64,000 nucleotides of DNA from Tritrichomonas musculus (GCA_039105265.1 JAPFFF010000052.1:930001-994000); one strand, 5' to 3'; positions 42,914-54,030 are shown, numbered from the stretch's first letter. Numbers and translations: made by a program. Notes: generated by a model not told the origin, from the letters alone.

Positions 42914-44644
42914 ATGTTTCTTTTTTTTTTTTTTTATGAGACAGCATTACAAAAAGCCTCCAGAAATAATGACGCTGAAGTTATTTATTTTTTATTATTA
43001 AAAGAAAATAAAATATCCAATGTTTTTTTTGATGGAAATACCAATTTAACGCAAATATCAATTCCATCATCTTTAACTTCAATTGGAGATTCTGCTTTTT
43101 GTGGATGTTCATCATTAACACAAATATCAATTCCATCATCTTTAACTTCAATTGGAGATTCTGCTTTTTGTGGATGTTCATCATTAACACAAATATCAAT
43201 TCCATCATCTGTAACTTCAATTGGAGATTCTGCTTTTTGTGGATGTTCATCATTAACACAAATATCAATTCCATCATCTGTAACTTCAATTGGAAATTAT
43301 GCTTTTTGTGGATGTTCATCATTAACACAAATATCAATTCCATCATCTGTAACTTCAATTGGAAATTATGCTTTCGATGGATGTTCATCATTAACACAAA
43401 TATCAATTCCATCATCTGTAACTTCAATTGGAAATTATGCTTTCAGTAGATGTTCATCATTAACACAAATATCAATTCCATCATCTGTAACTTCAATTGG
43501 AAATTATGCTTTCGGTGGATGTTCATCATTAACACAAATATCAATTCCATCATCTGTAACTTCAATTGGAGATTATGCTTTCAGTAGATGTTCATCATTA
43601 ACACAAATATCAATTCCATCATCTGTAACTTCAATTGGAGATTCTGCTTTCGATGGATGTTCATCATTAACACAAATATCAATTCCATCATCTGTAACTT
43701 CAATTGGAGATTATGCTTTCTATGGATGTTCATCATTAACACAAATATCAATTCCATCATCTGTAACTTCAATTGGAAATTATGTTTTCGGTGGATGCTC
43801 ATCATTAACGCAAATATCAATTCCATCATCTGTGACTTTGATTGGAGATTCTGCTTTTTGTGGATGTTCATCATTAACACAAATATCAATTCCATCATCT
43901 GTGACTTCAATTGGAGATTCTGCTTTTAGAGAATGTTCATCATTAACACAAATATCAATTCCATCATCTGTAACTTCAATTGGAGATTATGCTTTCAGAG
44001 AATGTTCATCATTAACACAAATATCAATTCCATCATCTGTGACTTCAATTGGAGATTCTGCTTTTAGAGAATGTTCATCATTAACACAAATATCAATTCC
44101 ATCATCTGTAACTTCAATTGGAAATTATGCTTTTTGTGGATGTTCATCATTAACACAAATATCAATTCCATCATCTGTAACTTCAATTGGATTTTCTTCT
44201 TTCTTTGGATGTTCATCATTAACACAAATATCAATTCCATCATCTGTAACTTCAATTGGAGATTATGCTTTCTATGGATGTTCATCATTAACACAAATAT
44301 CAATTCCATCATCTGTAACTTCAATTGGAGATTCTGCTTTCAGAGAATGTTCATCATTAACACAAATATCAATTCCATCATCTGTAACTTCAATTGGAGA
44401 TTATGCTTTCGGTGGATGTTCATCATTAACACAAATATCAATTCCATCATCTGTAACTTCAATTGGAGATTATGCTTTCGGTGGATGTTCATCATTAACA
44501 CAAATATCAATTCCATCATCTGTAACTTCAATTGGATTTTCTTCTTTCTTTCGATGTTCATCATTAACACAAATATCAATTCCATCATCTATTGATCAAG
44601 AAAATCTCTCAATACCATCAGAGGTCAAAGTCACAACATATTAA
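42914..44644 (+). CDS. BspA-type LRR protein with 22 near-identical repeats
   Basis: 576 residues. After a short start containing one ankyrin-like helix pair (ETALQKASRNNDAEVIYFLL) come 22 repeats of 23 residues, consensus LTQISIPSSVTSIGDYAFxGC plus SS, then a partial repeat and a short tail. Variation is almost limited to about six positions around the AFxGC segment. BspA/LRR_5 repeats form curved solenoids used in adhesion or binding. The first residues come from a T-run, so the gene may be the 3' part of an older ankyrin-LRR gene. No signal peptide or membrane anchor is seen. Confidence 0.75.
   Translation: MFLFFFFYETALQKASRNNDAEVIYFLLLKENKISNVFFDGNTNLTQISIPSSLTSIGDSAFCGCSSLTQISIPSSLTSIGDSAFCGCSSLTQISIPSSVTSIGDSAFCGCSSLTQISIPSSVTSIGNYAFCGCSSLTQISIPSSVTSIGNYAFDGCSSLTQISIPSSVTSIGNYAFSRCSSLTQISIPSSVTSIGNYAFGGCSSLTQISIPSSVTSIGDYAFSRCSSLTQISIPSSVTSIGDSAFDGCSSLTQISIPSSVTSIGDYAFYGCSSLTQISIPSSVTSIGNYVFGGCSSLTQISIPSSVTLIGDSAFCGCSSLTQISIPSSVTSIGDSAFRECSSLTQISIPSSVTSIGDYAFRECSSLTQISIPSSVTSIGDSAFRECSSLTQISIPSSVTSIGNYAFCGCSSLTQISIPSSVTSIGFSSFFGCSSLTQISIPSSVTSIGDYAFYGCSSLTQISIPSSVTSIGDSAFRECSSLTQISIPSSVTSIGDYAFGGCSSLTQISIPSSVTSIGDYAFGGCSSLTQISIPSSVTSIGFSSFFRCSSLTQISIPSSIDQENLSIPSEVKVTTY
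43046..44563 (+). repeat. 69-bp tandem repeat, 22 units
   Basis: Each unit encodes one 23-residue LRR. Copies are nearly identical in DNA, including synonymous sites, which indicates recent expansion or gene conversion. Since 69 is divisible by three, every frame on both strands tends to stay open, creating spurious ORFs. Confidence 0.95.
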
Positions 44645-44687
44645 TTAATAAAAATATTTTTTTTTTTTTTTTTTTATTTTTTATTTT
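44645..44687. other. T-rich tract after the LRR gene
   Basis: A run of T interrupted by A, ending at the GGGAAG that opens the 3-kb segment. Confidence 0.5.
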
Positions 44688-47600
44688 GGGAAGTGTAATT
44701 TTTCCCCAGAAAATTGAATGGAAAAAACTGGGGAAAAATGGTAAAAAACTGGGGAAAAATGGTAATTTTTTTGAATTGAAAATAATCGCTTTTTAAAAAA
44801 TATTTTTTAAAAAATTACAGCATAAACAACATTTAGAGTTTCAAAATTAAAATAAAATATTAAGAAAAAGAACAATACATAAAATGCATATGTCTATTAC
44901 CTCAAAAAAAGAATTTTAAAAATATCAACATTACAATTAAAAGGAAAAATTTCTAATTCGAAATGACTGACAAAAATTGTATTACATATAAATGAATATA
45001 ATAATTATATAAATGTTATCCCAGAGAAAATTTAAAAATACATAAGAGAAAATGAAAAAAGCAATATTTTTCATTGTATTTTAGGTAAATTCAGAACCAA
45101 ATTAGAGAAGAATATGAAGTACTTTTGAAAAATAATTATAACAAAAAAGAAAAAATCACATGTCAATTCATATCAGAAAAATGATGAAGTTCGTTTGAAA
45201 TAAAAATCTCATTGTAATATAAAATATCCTGTTTTTGCCTGTATTTTAATATATATATAAATAAAACGATTATACTATTATTTATAAATTCAAAACCTAA
45301 AAATATAAAGAATTTATTTAATATAAATACTTTTTTTTCAAAATGAAAACCCCTCACATTTTGGTTTTTGTGATAAAATGAATATTTATTTATGCATTTG
45401 TTTTCTATATATAATACTAAACAAAAGTTAATTTAACCATATTGCCAATAAATGCATTATTAAAGAGATATTTAAATGATTATTTAAAAAGTATTTTGTT
45501 TCTTTATATTTCCTATATTATCATACTTATATAAGATATTAGTACTGCTATAAAGAATACTTGTTTATTTATTTTTAATATATTAGGAATTTAAAAATGA
45601 AAATAACTAAAAATTAGATATATATATTAATTAAAAATATATTATATTTATATAAAATTATATATTATAAAAAGCTATATATATTTACTAAATATGATAT
45701 ATTTATTAATATAAAAATATTTCAAATCTAAATAATCACTCTATACAAAACAACTCGTTTTTCTAACCCGGTAGCTCAAATATTCTGAAGAGCAATTCAA
45801 AATAACTCGTTTTTCTAACCCGAAATGCTCAAATATTCAATTGAATTTCTGAATATTATTTTAGAAATAAATAAAAAAATTTTTAGTTATCTATTTTAAC
45901 ATAACCAATTTTCAACATAAAATTTAATTGAATCTCTATTATCTTGACATATTAATGATTTTATATTTATTTACTTTTTTATTAAACATTAAAAAAAGAT
46001 ATTACATTAAATAAAACAAAATTTATTTTATGATTTTAGAAAAGATCAAAAATTATGATAATATTTGAAGAACTAAAATCATTTAAGTTGCCAAAATAAT
46101 TAAAATTCTTTTATTTATTGAATTCATATTTATTCCATTTATTTTGGAATAATAAATCAGAACTCTAGATGTGTTCATTTATCATGACACAAAAACTGAG
46201 TTTAATACAACCATTTTTATAGATTATGTTATGTTCACCATAGTTAATAAGATTTTAAGTAAATAATTACAAATAAATTTCTAAGCATCGGTAAAATCTA
46301 TTAAACATATAAACAGTGAAATGAACCACTGAAAATATACTAGTTTTCGAATAATTCATTATATCTTGCTAAAAATTTTATTAAAAATCATCTAAAAGAT
46401 TTAATAAATATCTAGTATTAAAAATATATTTATTTACATTATATATTACAAAATAATGATTATTTCATTTATATTTGGAATATAACATTTAATTCTTTCG
46501 ATTATTTTTGATTTTAACTTTTGTAATTGGATTAAGTGTTAAATATATAAATTAATTAAGCAAATATTTTTAACAAGTTTTAATTATTTCAAAAGTTTTT
46601 AAAAATGATGATCATAAAATTTCAGTTTAACGAAAATTTAAACGAAAATGCATCTAGCCTATAGTTATACAATGGATTTACTAATGTTTAACCAGAAGAC
46701 ATTGTAATTCTATTTCTGACATATAATATTGCAAATATTAAGATTTTAATTTCAAAATATCTGATTGAAATTATCCTATAAATATTAATATGATGTGAAT
46801 AAGCATGATATATATTTTAAATTAAGTAAATATATTATTTTGTTGAGATAAAAATATTTTACAGGTATCGATGAAAAATTGTAAACGGTAATGTTAGGGG
46901 TTTTTCAAAATGTAAAATTTTCTTATGTGTAGGTTATCAAAAACACTCCATAAGTGTATCTTGAATATTCAACCATTCTTCCCAGGAAAAAAAGGTAGCA
47001 TAGCAATTATTTATTCACATTATGATTAAATTTATGATATTATTTAAATAATCAATAAATTGAGATAGAATATTAGGAAAATTAGAGAAATCATCTTATC
47101 TTGAATTTCAATAAAAATATGCATTAAAAAGTGTATTAGTATAGAATATATCATTTTAGACAATAAAAATCTTTTTAATTCAATTATTAAAAAAGTTGGA
47201 GCTAATATATTAGTGAAAAAATAGTGATTGAGCAAAATTCTCATTTATATTTATTTATATTGTATTTTTAGATAATAATCTTTAAAATTACCCTGCATTC
47301 ATCTTCCTGAAATAAGATCGGATTATTCATAATATAATAAAAAATTTGTTAATTTCAGGTTTATAAAGGTTCAAAATTGGTTTATAATGCTACTAGATAA
47401 TTTTAACTTTATTTGAACAGTTAAATTTTTGAAACGATAATTTTTGCATTTGATAAGATATTTGATTAAAAAAAAAATTCAAAAAAAAACTTTATTTGTA
47501 CCCTTAATAATGATTAACCATGCTAGAAAAGAGTTGATACTGTATTAAAAAGGCCGAATGTTGACTGATTTAAAAGTTGGGGAAAAATGGTTAAAATTTG

Positions 47601-47690
47601 CATTTTTTTTATAAAATTTTATGCAAAAAACCATTTTTCCCCAGGTTGAAATGTGATATAAAAAAAGTTGGGGAAAAATGGTAATTTCCC
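44688..47690. mobile_element. AT-rich segment bounded by inverted TGGGGAAAAATGG motifs, possible decayed DNA transposon
   Basis: The left end reads GGGAAGTGTAATTTTTCCCC and the inverse of the right end reads GGGAAATTACCATTTTTCCC, an imperfect terminal inverted repeat. Further copies of TGGGGAAAAATGG lie near both ends: 44740 and 44753 on the left; 47580, 47636 (inverted) and 47671 on the right. About 2.8 kb of very AT-rich DNA without convincing genes lies between. A direct pair, AACTCGTTTTTCTAACCCG, sits at about 45753 and 45805. The flanks are too low in complexity to show a target duplication. A long non-autonomous or decayed element is the best guess. Confidence 0.45.
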
Positions 47691-47898
47691 TTTTATTTTA
47701 TATTTTATATATATATAAATATGCAATTATAGCAAAAAATATTTATGCCATAACGATAGATAATTAATGTACTAATTAATATATTCTCTTAAATTTGTTA
47801 TAATTAATCTACCTTTCGAAAAAATGAGGTGACAAATTCAATTTTTTAGATATTCATTTTCGTGATCTGGCAGTGACTGATTTATAAGTAGGATCTAA

Positions 47899-48040
47899 CA
47901 ATCTGTTTGACCTCATTGAATATGAAAAATGAATCAAAGCATTTTACAGCCAAAAATGAAGCCAATTTGTGGATTTGCATTGAATTCAAAAATCACAATA
48001 TCATTCCAACAAATTACACAATTAGTCATTTAAATTTATG
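47899..48040 (+). pseudogene. Discoidin-domain relic
   Basis: The segment reading ANLWICIEFKNHNIIPTNYT is a clear match to the F5/8-type C core (WxxIDFKxxxIxPTxYxI) seen in this window's discoidin genes. Upstream traces (NLFDLIEYE, KAFYSQ) are in another frame with stops. Only about 45 residues remain. Confidence 0.6.
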
Positions 48041-48243
48041 AAATAATTGGTAATTGACATACTTTTCATTTCATGTTCAATAACTCTATTAAATGCTGTT
48101 ATTGTATGCTCACTTATTCGTTCTTTAACATTAGGAACATCATATTTTATTAATTGTTTGGTGCTTAAAATTTGAATTGAATCTAATTCTAACGCTTCTT
48201 TTTGTTTTCCTGGCTCTTTTTCTTCATCATTCAAAATACCCAT
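48022..48243 (-). CDS. Possible small protein, doubtful
   Basis: A 73-residue ORF with balanced composition (EKEPGKQKEALELDSIQILS) starting at an ATG at 48243. It overlaps the discoidin relic slightly and its first codons are antisense to a kinase-tail relic. No family recognised. The balanced composition in an AT-rich desert is the only support; it may be chance. Confidence 0.2.
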   Translation of the reverse strand: MGILNDEEKEPGKQKEALELDSIQILSTKQLIKYDVPNVKERISEHTITAFNRVIEHEMKSMSITNYFINLND

Positions 48244-48291
48244 GTTTTCACCTTTGACTGTGAGTTTTTCACTTTTGAAAGGAAAAGTTAA
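48238..48291 (+). pseudogene. Kinase-tail relic (third copy)
   Basis: Encodes THVFTFDCEFFTF followed by ERKS and a stop. The first 13 residues are identical to the kinase tail in the duplicated blocks, here on the plus strand. The matching DNA is about 40 bp. Confidence 0.6.
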
Positions 48292-49253
48292 ATGTTTATT
48301 TCAAATATTTTCTATGAAACATATCATAAGTGATATCATTATACCGATAATACTTTTTTCAGATATTCAAAACATGATCGTTACCAAAATGTTATATAAC
48401 TTTTTTACTTCATTTTGCCTTTATTTTCATCAATTTAATCAATTTTAGAAACTCAAATTCTGGGATTATGAATATTAGATGCTCCTCTATCATTTTATGA
48501 ATTTAACTCAAATTCCTTAATCTTGTGATCAAATTTAATTTGTTGATTTTAAGACATATGAAAAAAATTAGATGGTATCAATTTATATTAATATATATTG
48601 TTGGATGTGCTTTTCATTTAGCTTACTTCAACGAAAATCTAATTTTTCCCCTCAAAAAGTTGATTTTGATGCGTCTATTTATTTGCAAAATAAAGTTAAT
48701 CCATTTAATCACTAAAATCTTTATATATAGTTGTTATATTTTTCATCTCATATAATATTTCGAAAAGTTGATTTTCATTGGAGTGATTACTTCCATTATT
48801 TCTAGCGCTTCTTAAGTGCCTTTGCTAAATTGATTTGATAAAAGTTACCAACTCTTGATGAATTTTATTTTTAAGATGAAAATTTAGACTTAAATATTTT
48901 ATGATATAAAATAATAATTACACAATAAACTACATTTTTAATAATTTATTCTTGCCATTAAAGCAATAATCATTGATAGAGCAAAAAAGAGTGAAAATGA
49001 TTAATTTTATTTGCTTATTTTATTGTTATTAAATCTCTTCAATACTAATTTTAAGAAATTGCTAATTTTATTTAGAATTATATTATTTTCATATATTATA
49101 TATTTTATAATAATAGAATACTACTTTTTATATAATAATCATAACAAGATTATATAATAAAAATAAATTTTTATTTTAACTTTCTAATTAGGCTTCAATT
49201 TTCAATGTTATTTCAAATCAATTCAACCGAAAAAGTTCAAACGCTCTTTATTT
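48292..49253. other. AT-rich stretch without genes
   Basis: No coding, RNA or repeat feature recognised except a short palindrome, ATATCA-TAAG-TGATAT, at 48321-48336, similar to those flanking the Polinton. Confidence 0.55.
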
Positions 49254-49456
49254 AATTTTTTGCACTTCCACTTAGATCAGACTAATTTAGATAATTTGAA
49301 GAATTATTATATAACGAAAATAAGAATTTTGATATAATTTTCTATTCAATTCAAAATAATGTATTATAACTTATCTCAAATATTTTTTTTATTTTAATTA
49401 TTTCATGAGAAATGATAAAAAATGATAAAAATTTGATTTTTATAAAAAGTTTTTAA

Positions 49457-49696
49457 GGTACAAATCCAGTACGTTATTTTTTGAATAGGAGAACGTTTAT
49501 TATTTGAATAGTTGCATGTCTCTGAAAAAGTTTAAATTGACTAGGTTTGTTTTTGACACTTATTTTACAATTTAAATAAACATTATGACATGTTATATGA
49601 AATGGGTGGAAATAATCGTTTTTTATTTAACATGTCATCTTATTCTTTGAGAATGTCAAAAAAAATTGCGGTTACTAAACGTACTGGATTTGTACC
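49457..49696. mobile_element. 240-bp MITE with 19-bp terminal inverted repeats
   Basis: The ends read GGTACAAATCCAGTACGTT and its exact inverse, flanked by TTAA on both sides (49453-49456, 49697-49700). Copy A of the duplication shows the empty site (GTTTTCAAAATTTG, one base from the inferred GTTTTTAAAATTTG). The target duplication is TTAA (piggyBac-like) or TA (mariner-like, ends AGGTAC...GTACCT); the sequence fits both. It is non-coding and has an internal inverted pair (TGACATGTTA / TAACATGTCA). It inserted after the block was duplicated. Confidence 0.92.
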
Positions 49697-49888
49697 TTAA
49701 AATTTGAAAAAATAAAAAATATCGGTGTGTATCTATCATTTTGATGTGTTTTTTGACCTTTTTGAGTTAGAAAATCACCATCTTTTTGACCTTTTGAAAT
49801 GACAAAATAATTTTTCTATTATCACCAAATTTTCATTTCAAAATCCTAAACATTTGGTTTATCTTAAGCATAATTTGAACAAAGATAA

Positions 49889-50192
49889 TTAAATATATTT
49901 ATCATTTGCTAAATCTATTTTTTCTTCTTCGAAATTGTTAAACATGATATGACAATTCTTTTTTGATGGCGTGACTTCATCTAGTTCTGAAAATCCATTC
50001 AAATTATAATGAGGTGATATGATTTGAATAAACCTAACAAAAGTGAAAAACTCACAGTCAAAGGTGAAAACATGGGTATACTTTTCACCAGCAATTTCAC
50101 TGTAGTTAATAAGTTCATTCAAATCAGCATTATTAAATATAAAATCAGGATTTGATTTGAGCATGTAAGCAATTTCATCAAATGATGGCCTA
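49889..50192 (-). pseudogene. Protein kinase C-terminal tail relic (copy B)
   Basis: The same relic as in copy A, with an identical 91-residue reading after the shared RPSFDEI motif and the same junction with the discoidin fragment. Confidence 0.7.
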
Positions 50193-51467
50193 TCTCACAT
50201 CCATCAATGCGACCCAACAATCGATTATCTTGATTTTGGAGAACTTTTGAGTAACATCAAAAAGAAAACGACGATTTTTGAAAATGTTCTGAACGAAACG
50301 ACGAAAGCGATGATGAGCAGAATGATGCGCGGCGAAAATATTGATATCGAAGAAGACAACGAAGCGAATGTTCGCCATTTGTCAGTTCTTCTTGGTAACG
50401 AAGAATTATTCAATTTAATGAGTGCCTCAAACGACAAAGAAAAAACGGTTGAAGATCAAATTGAAGAACTTTTTCTTTACAATGGAATTGGCGGTGACTC
50501 ATTTTCGCTTGAAAGCACGAATCTGATTGACGAGATTGCGTCGAATATTTCGACAGAGAACATCGAGCGAATAAGAAAACTTCCACTGAAAATGATTTAC
50601 TCAATCCTGAGAAACGATCACTTCAACATTGAAGACGAAGACCTGCTGATTGACATGATCAACGAACTTGTTTCATGTATGGAAGACGACCAAGAACTTT
50701 CAGATAATGAATTGTATGAAACAGTTGACCTCACAAAATTGAGTGAAAACAAATTCAGAGAATTCCTTTCAACATTTGATTACACGAAGATGACAGGCAC
50801 GATTTGGAAGAATCTTTGCGAGTGCTTCTTCACAACTCGCAAAGATCAAAACACATTTGAATACGATGGAGACACATCACATCGTTTCGCAGGCATCATC
50901 AGCCACTTGCGTGGAAACCGCCAGACTAACATTTCAGATGAAGGAATCGTCTCTGTCACTGCTTCTTCAACAGAAAATCAGCATTATGCCAAATATGCAG
51001 TCGACTTTGACAGTGACGAATTCTTCCATTCTGATTCTAAATTTGACTGGCTCCAGATTGACTTCAAAGACAAGAAGATTCGACCAACGCATTATTCAAT
51101 CAAGACACCGAGCAACCACAGTGATGGTGATCAACAATATCCAGTGAACTGGTGCATTGAAGTTTCGAACACAGGGAATGAGAACGACTGGCGAACGATT
51201 GACACGCGGCAGAATGTTACGAGCATCTCAAAACGAAACCAAAGTGACACATTTGAAATTGGAACTCGTTTATCATCAAGCGAGAGCTACCGATATGTCA
51301 GACTTAGATCAACGGGCAGCACATCTGGCGGTAATAGTAACATTGCATTTTCATCACTTGAATTCTTCGGGACACTGGAGCCAGTCAAATTAATGATTGA
51401 TTTTGATTGCATTTTACAGAAACAATTGATTTTTTGTCTTATTGATAAAATTTGTCCCCTTTTGTGA
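50190..51467 (+). pseudogene. F5/8-type C (discoidin) domain gene, 5'-truncated (copy B)
   Basis: Same 5'-truncated reading as copy A with a few substitutions (e.g. TRLSSSESY for TCLSSNESY). After EFFGTL the frame runs on into EPVKLMIDFDCILQKQ and stops at 51467, so copy B has a different C terminus. The discoidin domain is complete. It lacks an N-terminal domain and a start codon upstream of the internal Met cluster. Confidence 0.7.
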
Positions 51468-52004
51468 TATAATAGTCAAAAACACCGAAATTTAAGGTAG
51501 CATTTCCAGAGTAATTGCATGATTTAATATAAAATAAATATTTTTCTGTAAATCCTTTTTGAGGCTTGTGGTCCTGGAAATAATAAACCTGTGTAAGACC
51601 TGATAGACCTAAAAGTGCAAAATCTTTTTCTACTTAAGCTTTGCCATTTTGATTATGATAAAATGACATCTTTTTCGTCTTCAATTTTTTCAATTGATGA
51701 AAAATCATCATTATTATTCTGATAATTCTTTTAATAATTAAAAAAATTTATTATTTACAATCCTATTGGACCTGTGATTTAAATAATGATAATTAAATAA
51801 ATACTTATGAATTTTTTTTTATAAGTTATTAATTTGTTTATTTATGATCCATAAAGAATATAAAAATGATTACAAAAATAATAAGTAATTATGTATTTTA
51901 TTATGTAATTGACTTTTTAGATTAGCAGATAATGGATAATAATGTATTTGTATATTCGAAATTAATTGAAATATACTTTTTTTCCTGAAAAAAACAATAA
52001 GCAT
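51468..52004. other. AT-rich stretch without genes
   Basis: Nothing recognisable; the 3' side of the minus-strand kinase gene lies at its right edge. Confidence 0.55.
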
Positions 52005-53285
52005 CTAATGCATATTTGATAGAAAATTATCCTTAAAAGTTGAAATCAATTGATTAATTGAGGGTCGTTTACATTTATTGAAACGAAAACATGATTTTAA
52101 TAACATTTCTTCTTCTTTTCTTAATTGATAATAAGATAAATCAAAAATAAATTCTTCATCATTTTTTTGCTGGCATTTCAAATCCAATTTTTTCCCAGTA
52201 AGTACGAAAAAAATCAAACATCCAATTAAAAAGACATCAGACTTATAATCAAATTTCCCTTCATTATCAAGTTCTGGAAGAAATATTTGGAAGAAGTCCA
52301 ATGTTTTTTGCTCATCAAATTTAATTACACGATCAAAATCAATAAAAATCGCATCTTTGTTTTCATTTATCATTATGTTTTTAAAATGAATGTCACGACA
52401 AATGTATCCAAGCGAGTGAATGTGCTGAACTGTATTAAGCAACTCCCAAATAATGTTGACTTTTTCATTGTTTGTAAGACTATTTACTTCATATTCATCC
52501 AATGTTTTACCATCAACAAATTCAAAAAGAAGACATTTTCTTCTACTACTTTCAATGTAGCCAAAGTATTTAACAATGAAAGGATATTCAATATTCAAAT
52601 AATTCTGTCGCTCTCTCTCAATTGATTCTAACGAACTGTATGGAATTTTCAATGCAAAAAGTTCTTCTCTTTTAATATAATAAACTAAGTCAACAGAAGC
52701 CAAAGATCCTCTGCCAATCTCTCTCAAAATAATAAAACGGTCAATTGATTCAATTTTTTCTTGTCCTTCAAGAAACTTTTTGTTTGAATTTTTATGATTT
52801 TTTATTTGATGATTTTTGTAGCTTTTTTTGATTAAAAATCCACTTATGCATCTGTATATAAGTCGCCAGAACATCTGAAGGTTACTATTGAAAATTCCAA
52901 ACTTTTCACAAAAATTATTAATTTCATACATAAAAATGTCATCATCATGTTTTAAACCTGTAATGGGATTCCTTTTTAAAAAATATTTATCATAATCTTG
53001 ATGTTTGGATAAAAATTCATTTAAAGTCTCTTGATTCTGATAGATTATTATTTTATAATCAAAGCAGGCGAAAAAATATTTATTGGTGTCTGTGTCTTGA
53101 TATTCATCTATTATCATAATTTTTGATTCATTTTGAACTTGTATAATCTCATCTTTGTTTTGAATATCTGTTATGTAGTAAAAACTAAACATATAAAAGA
53201 TATCTTGTAAATATTTATTTTGCATTTTAATACTATGGTTTTTAAAGTGAATACAAAAATCACAGAAACTTTTGTACAAACTCAT
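52005..53285 (-). CDS. Atypical protein kinase with unusual N-terminal region
   Basis: 426 residues. An N-terminal ~185-residue region of unknown type (DFCIHFKNHSIKMQNKYL, KIMIIDEYQDTDTNKYF) precedes a kinase domain. The Gly loop is REIGRGSLASV, the ATP-binding Lys lies in FALKIPY, and the catalytic loop is YICRDIHFKNIM (Cys instead of His in HRD, catalytic Asp kept). The metal-binding motif is IDFDR (Asp for Gly in DFG). The C-lobe is short and ends in KRPSINQLISTF. The key Lys and both Asp residues are present, so activity is possible. It is transcribed away from the next kinase gene. Confidence 0.8.
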   Translation of the reverse strand: MSLYKSFCDFCIHFKNHSIKMQNKYLQDIFYMFSFYYITDIQNKDEIIQVQNESKIMIIDEYQDTDTNKYFFACFDYKIIIYQNQETLNEFLSKHQDYDKYFLKRNPITGLKHDDDIFMYEINNFCEKFGIFNSNLQMFWRLIYRCISGFLIKKSYKNHQIKNHKNSNKKFLEGQEKIESIDRFIILREIGRGSLASVDLVYYIKREELFALKIPYSSLESIERERQNYLNIEYPFIVKYFGYIESSRRKCLLFEFVDGKTLDEYEVNSLTNNEKVNIIWELLNTVQHIHSLGYICRDIHFKNIMINENKDAIFIDFDRVIKFDEQKTLDFFQIFLPELDNEGKFDYKSDVFLIGCLIFFVLTGKKLDLKCQQKNDEEFIFDLSYYQLRKEEEMLLKSCFRFNKCKRPSINQLISTFKDNFLSNMH

Positions 53286-53479
53286 AATAAAAAATTCTTA
53301 CAATTAAAGGGGCAAAAATAAGACATCTACTCAATTTTTTTAAAAGAAATATGACAAAGCTCTTAATTTTTTACTTGAATAAAACATAAATACATTTATT
53401 GAGAATTAGGGAAGTATAGCCAAACCAAAAAAATTCAATTCTATTTTTAGGGAAGCAAAATTGGTTTAAATTTGCAAAC

Positions 53480-53790
53480 GAGAATGGATTCAGTTTAGTT
53501 TTTGACTTCAAGGATCGAAAAGTCGATTTGCAAGCTCACACACTGCACACGTCAAATTGAAGACACGAAATATTTTCCCAAATTGTGGGATGTCTTTGTT
53601 TCAAAAGACTGGAAATCATGGAGATACTCGGATGTCAAGAGAAATGTTGCTGAAATGAACAGGCGCAACACTGGTCAGCATTTCTGGTGCAAAAATGACC
53701 ACGACAACGTTGGATACCGTTACATTAAAATTTGCAATTTTGGGGTGTGATTGAGTGGAAACGACAGGTACTTCTTCGATATATAAGCGA
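53480..53790 (+). pseudogene. Discoidin-domain relic
   Basis: In-frame traces NGFSLVFDFKDRKVDLQAHT, PKLWDVFVSKDWKSWRYSD, KRNVAEMNRRNTGQHFWC and GYRYIKI follow the order of the F5/8-type C core of this window's complete domains. A stop follows LHTSN and another lies at the end. The N-terminal part of the gene is absent. Confidence 0.65.
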
Positions 53791-54030
53791 TAATTTTTTT
53801 TTTTTGAAAAACTTATTGAGCCGAATGATAATTAATTATAATCTAAATGAAATAATATAATAATATTTTAATGTTTTTTTACTTGAAATATATTTTTACC
53901 AATTAATTCTCCGAACTTAAACTAGCTTTTTTATATATATATAACTTTTTGAATTAAAAATTTTAAATATCATTCAAAAAGTTAATATAAAATTTTATAA
54001 ATTTTAACGATCAAGATTTAAAAAATCTAA

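Larger units (their letters stand above)
49254..51376. repeat. Duplicated block, copy B
   Basis: Matches copy A (39436-41314). The offset is 9818 bp before and 10062 bp after a 244-bp insertion (element plus one TTAA). After the block the sequences diverge at once: copy A stops at TTGTCAAATAA, copy B continues into a different 3' end. Confidence 0.95.

Noticed and set aside
42981-44595. Long open frames on the minus strand and other plus frames across the LRR array
   Set aside because: The 69-bp unit is divisible by three and nearly constant, so any frame free of stops in one unit stays open throughout. The translations (MMELIFVLMMNIH type) are shadows.
45163-47244. Short ORFs in the 3-kb AT-rich segment
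   Set aside because: They are Ile/Leu/Phe/Asn-rich with no motif, as expected from very AT-rich DNA.
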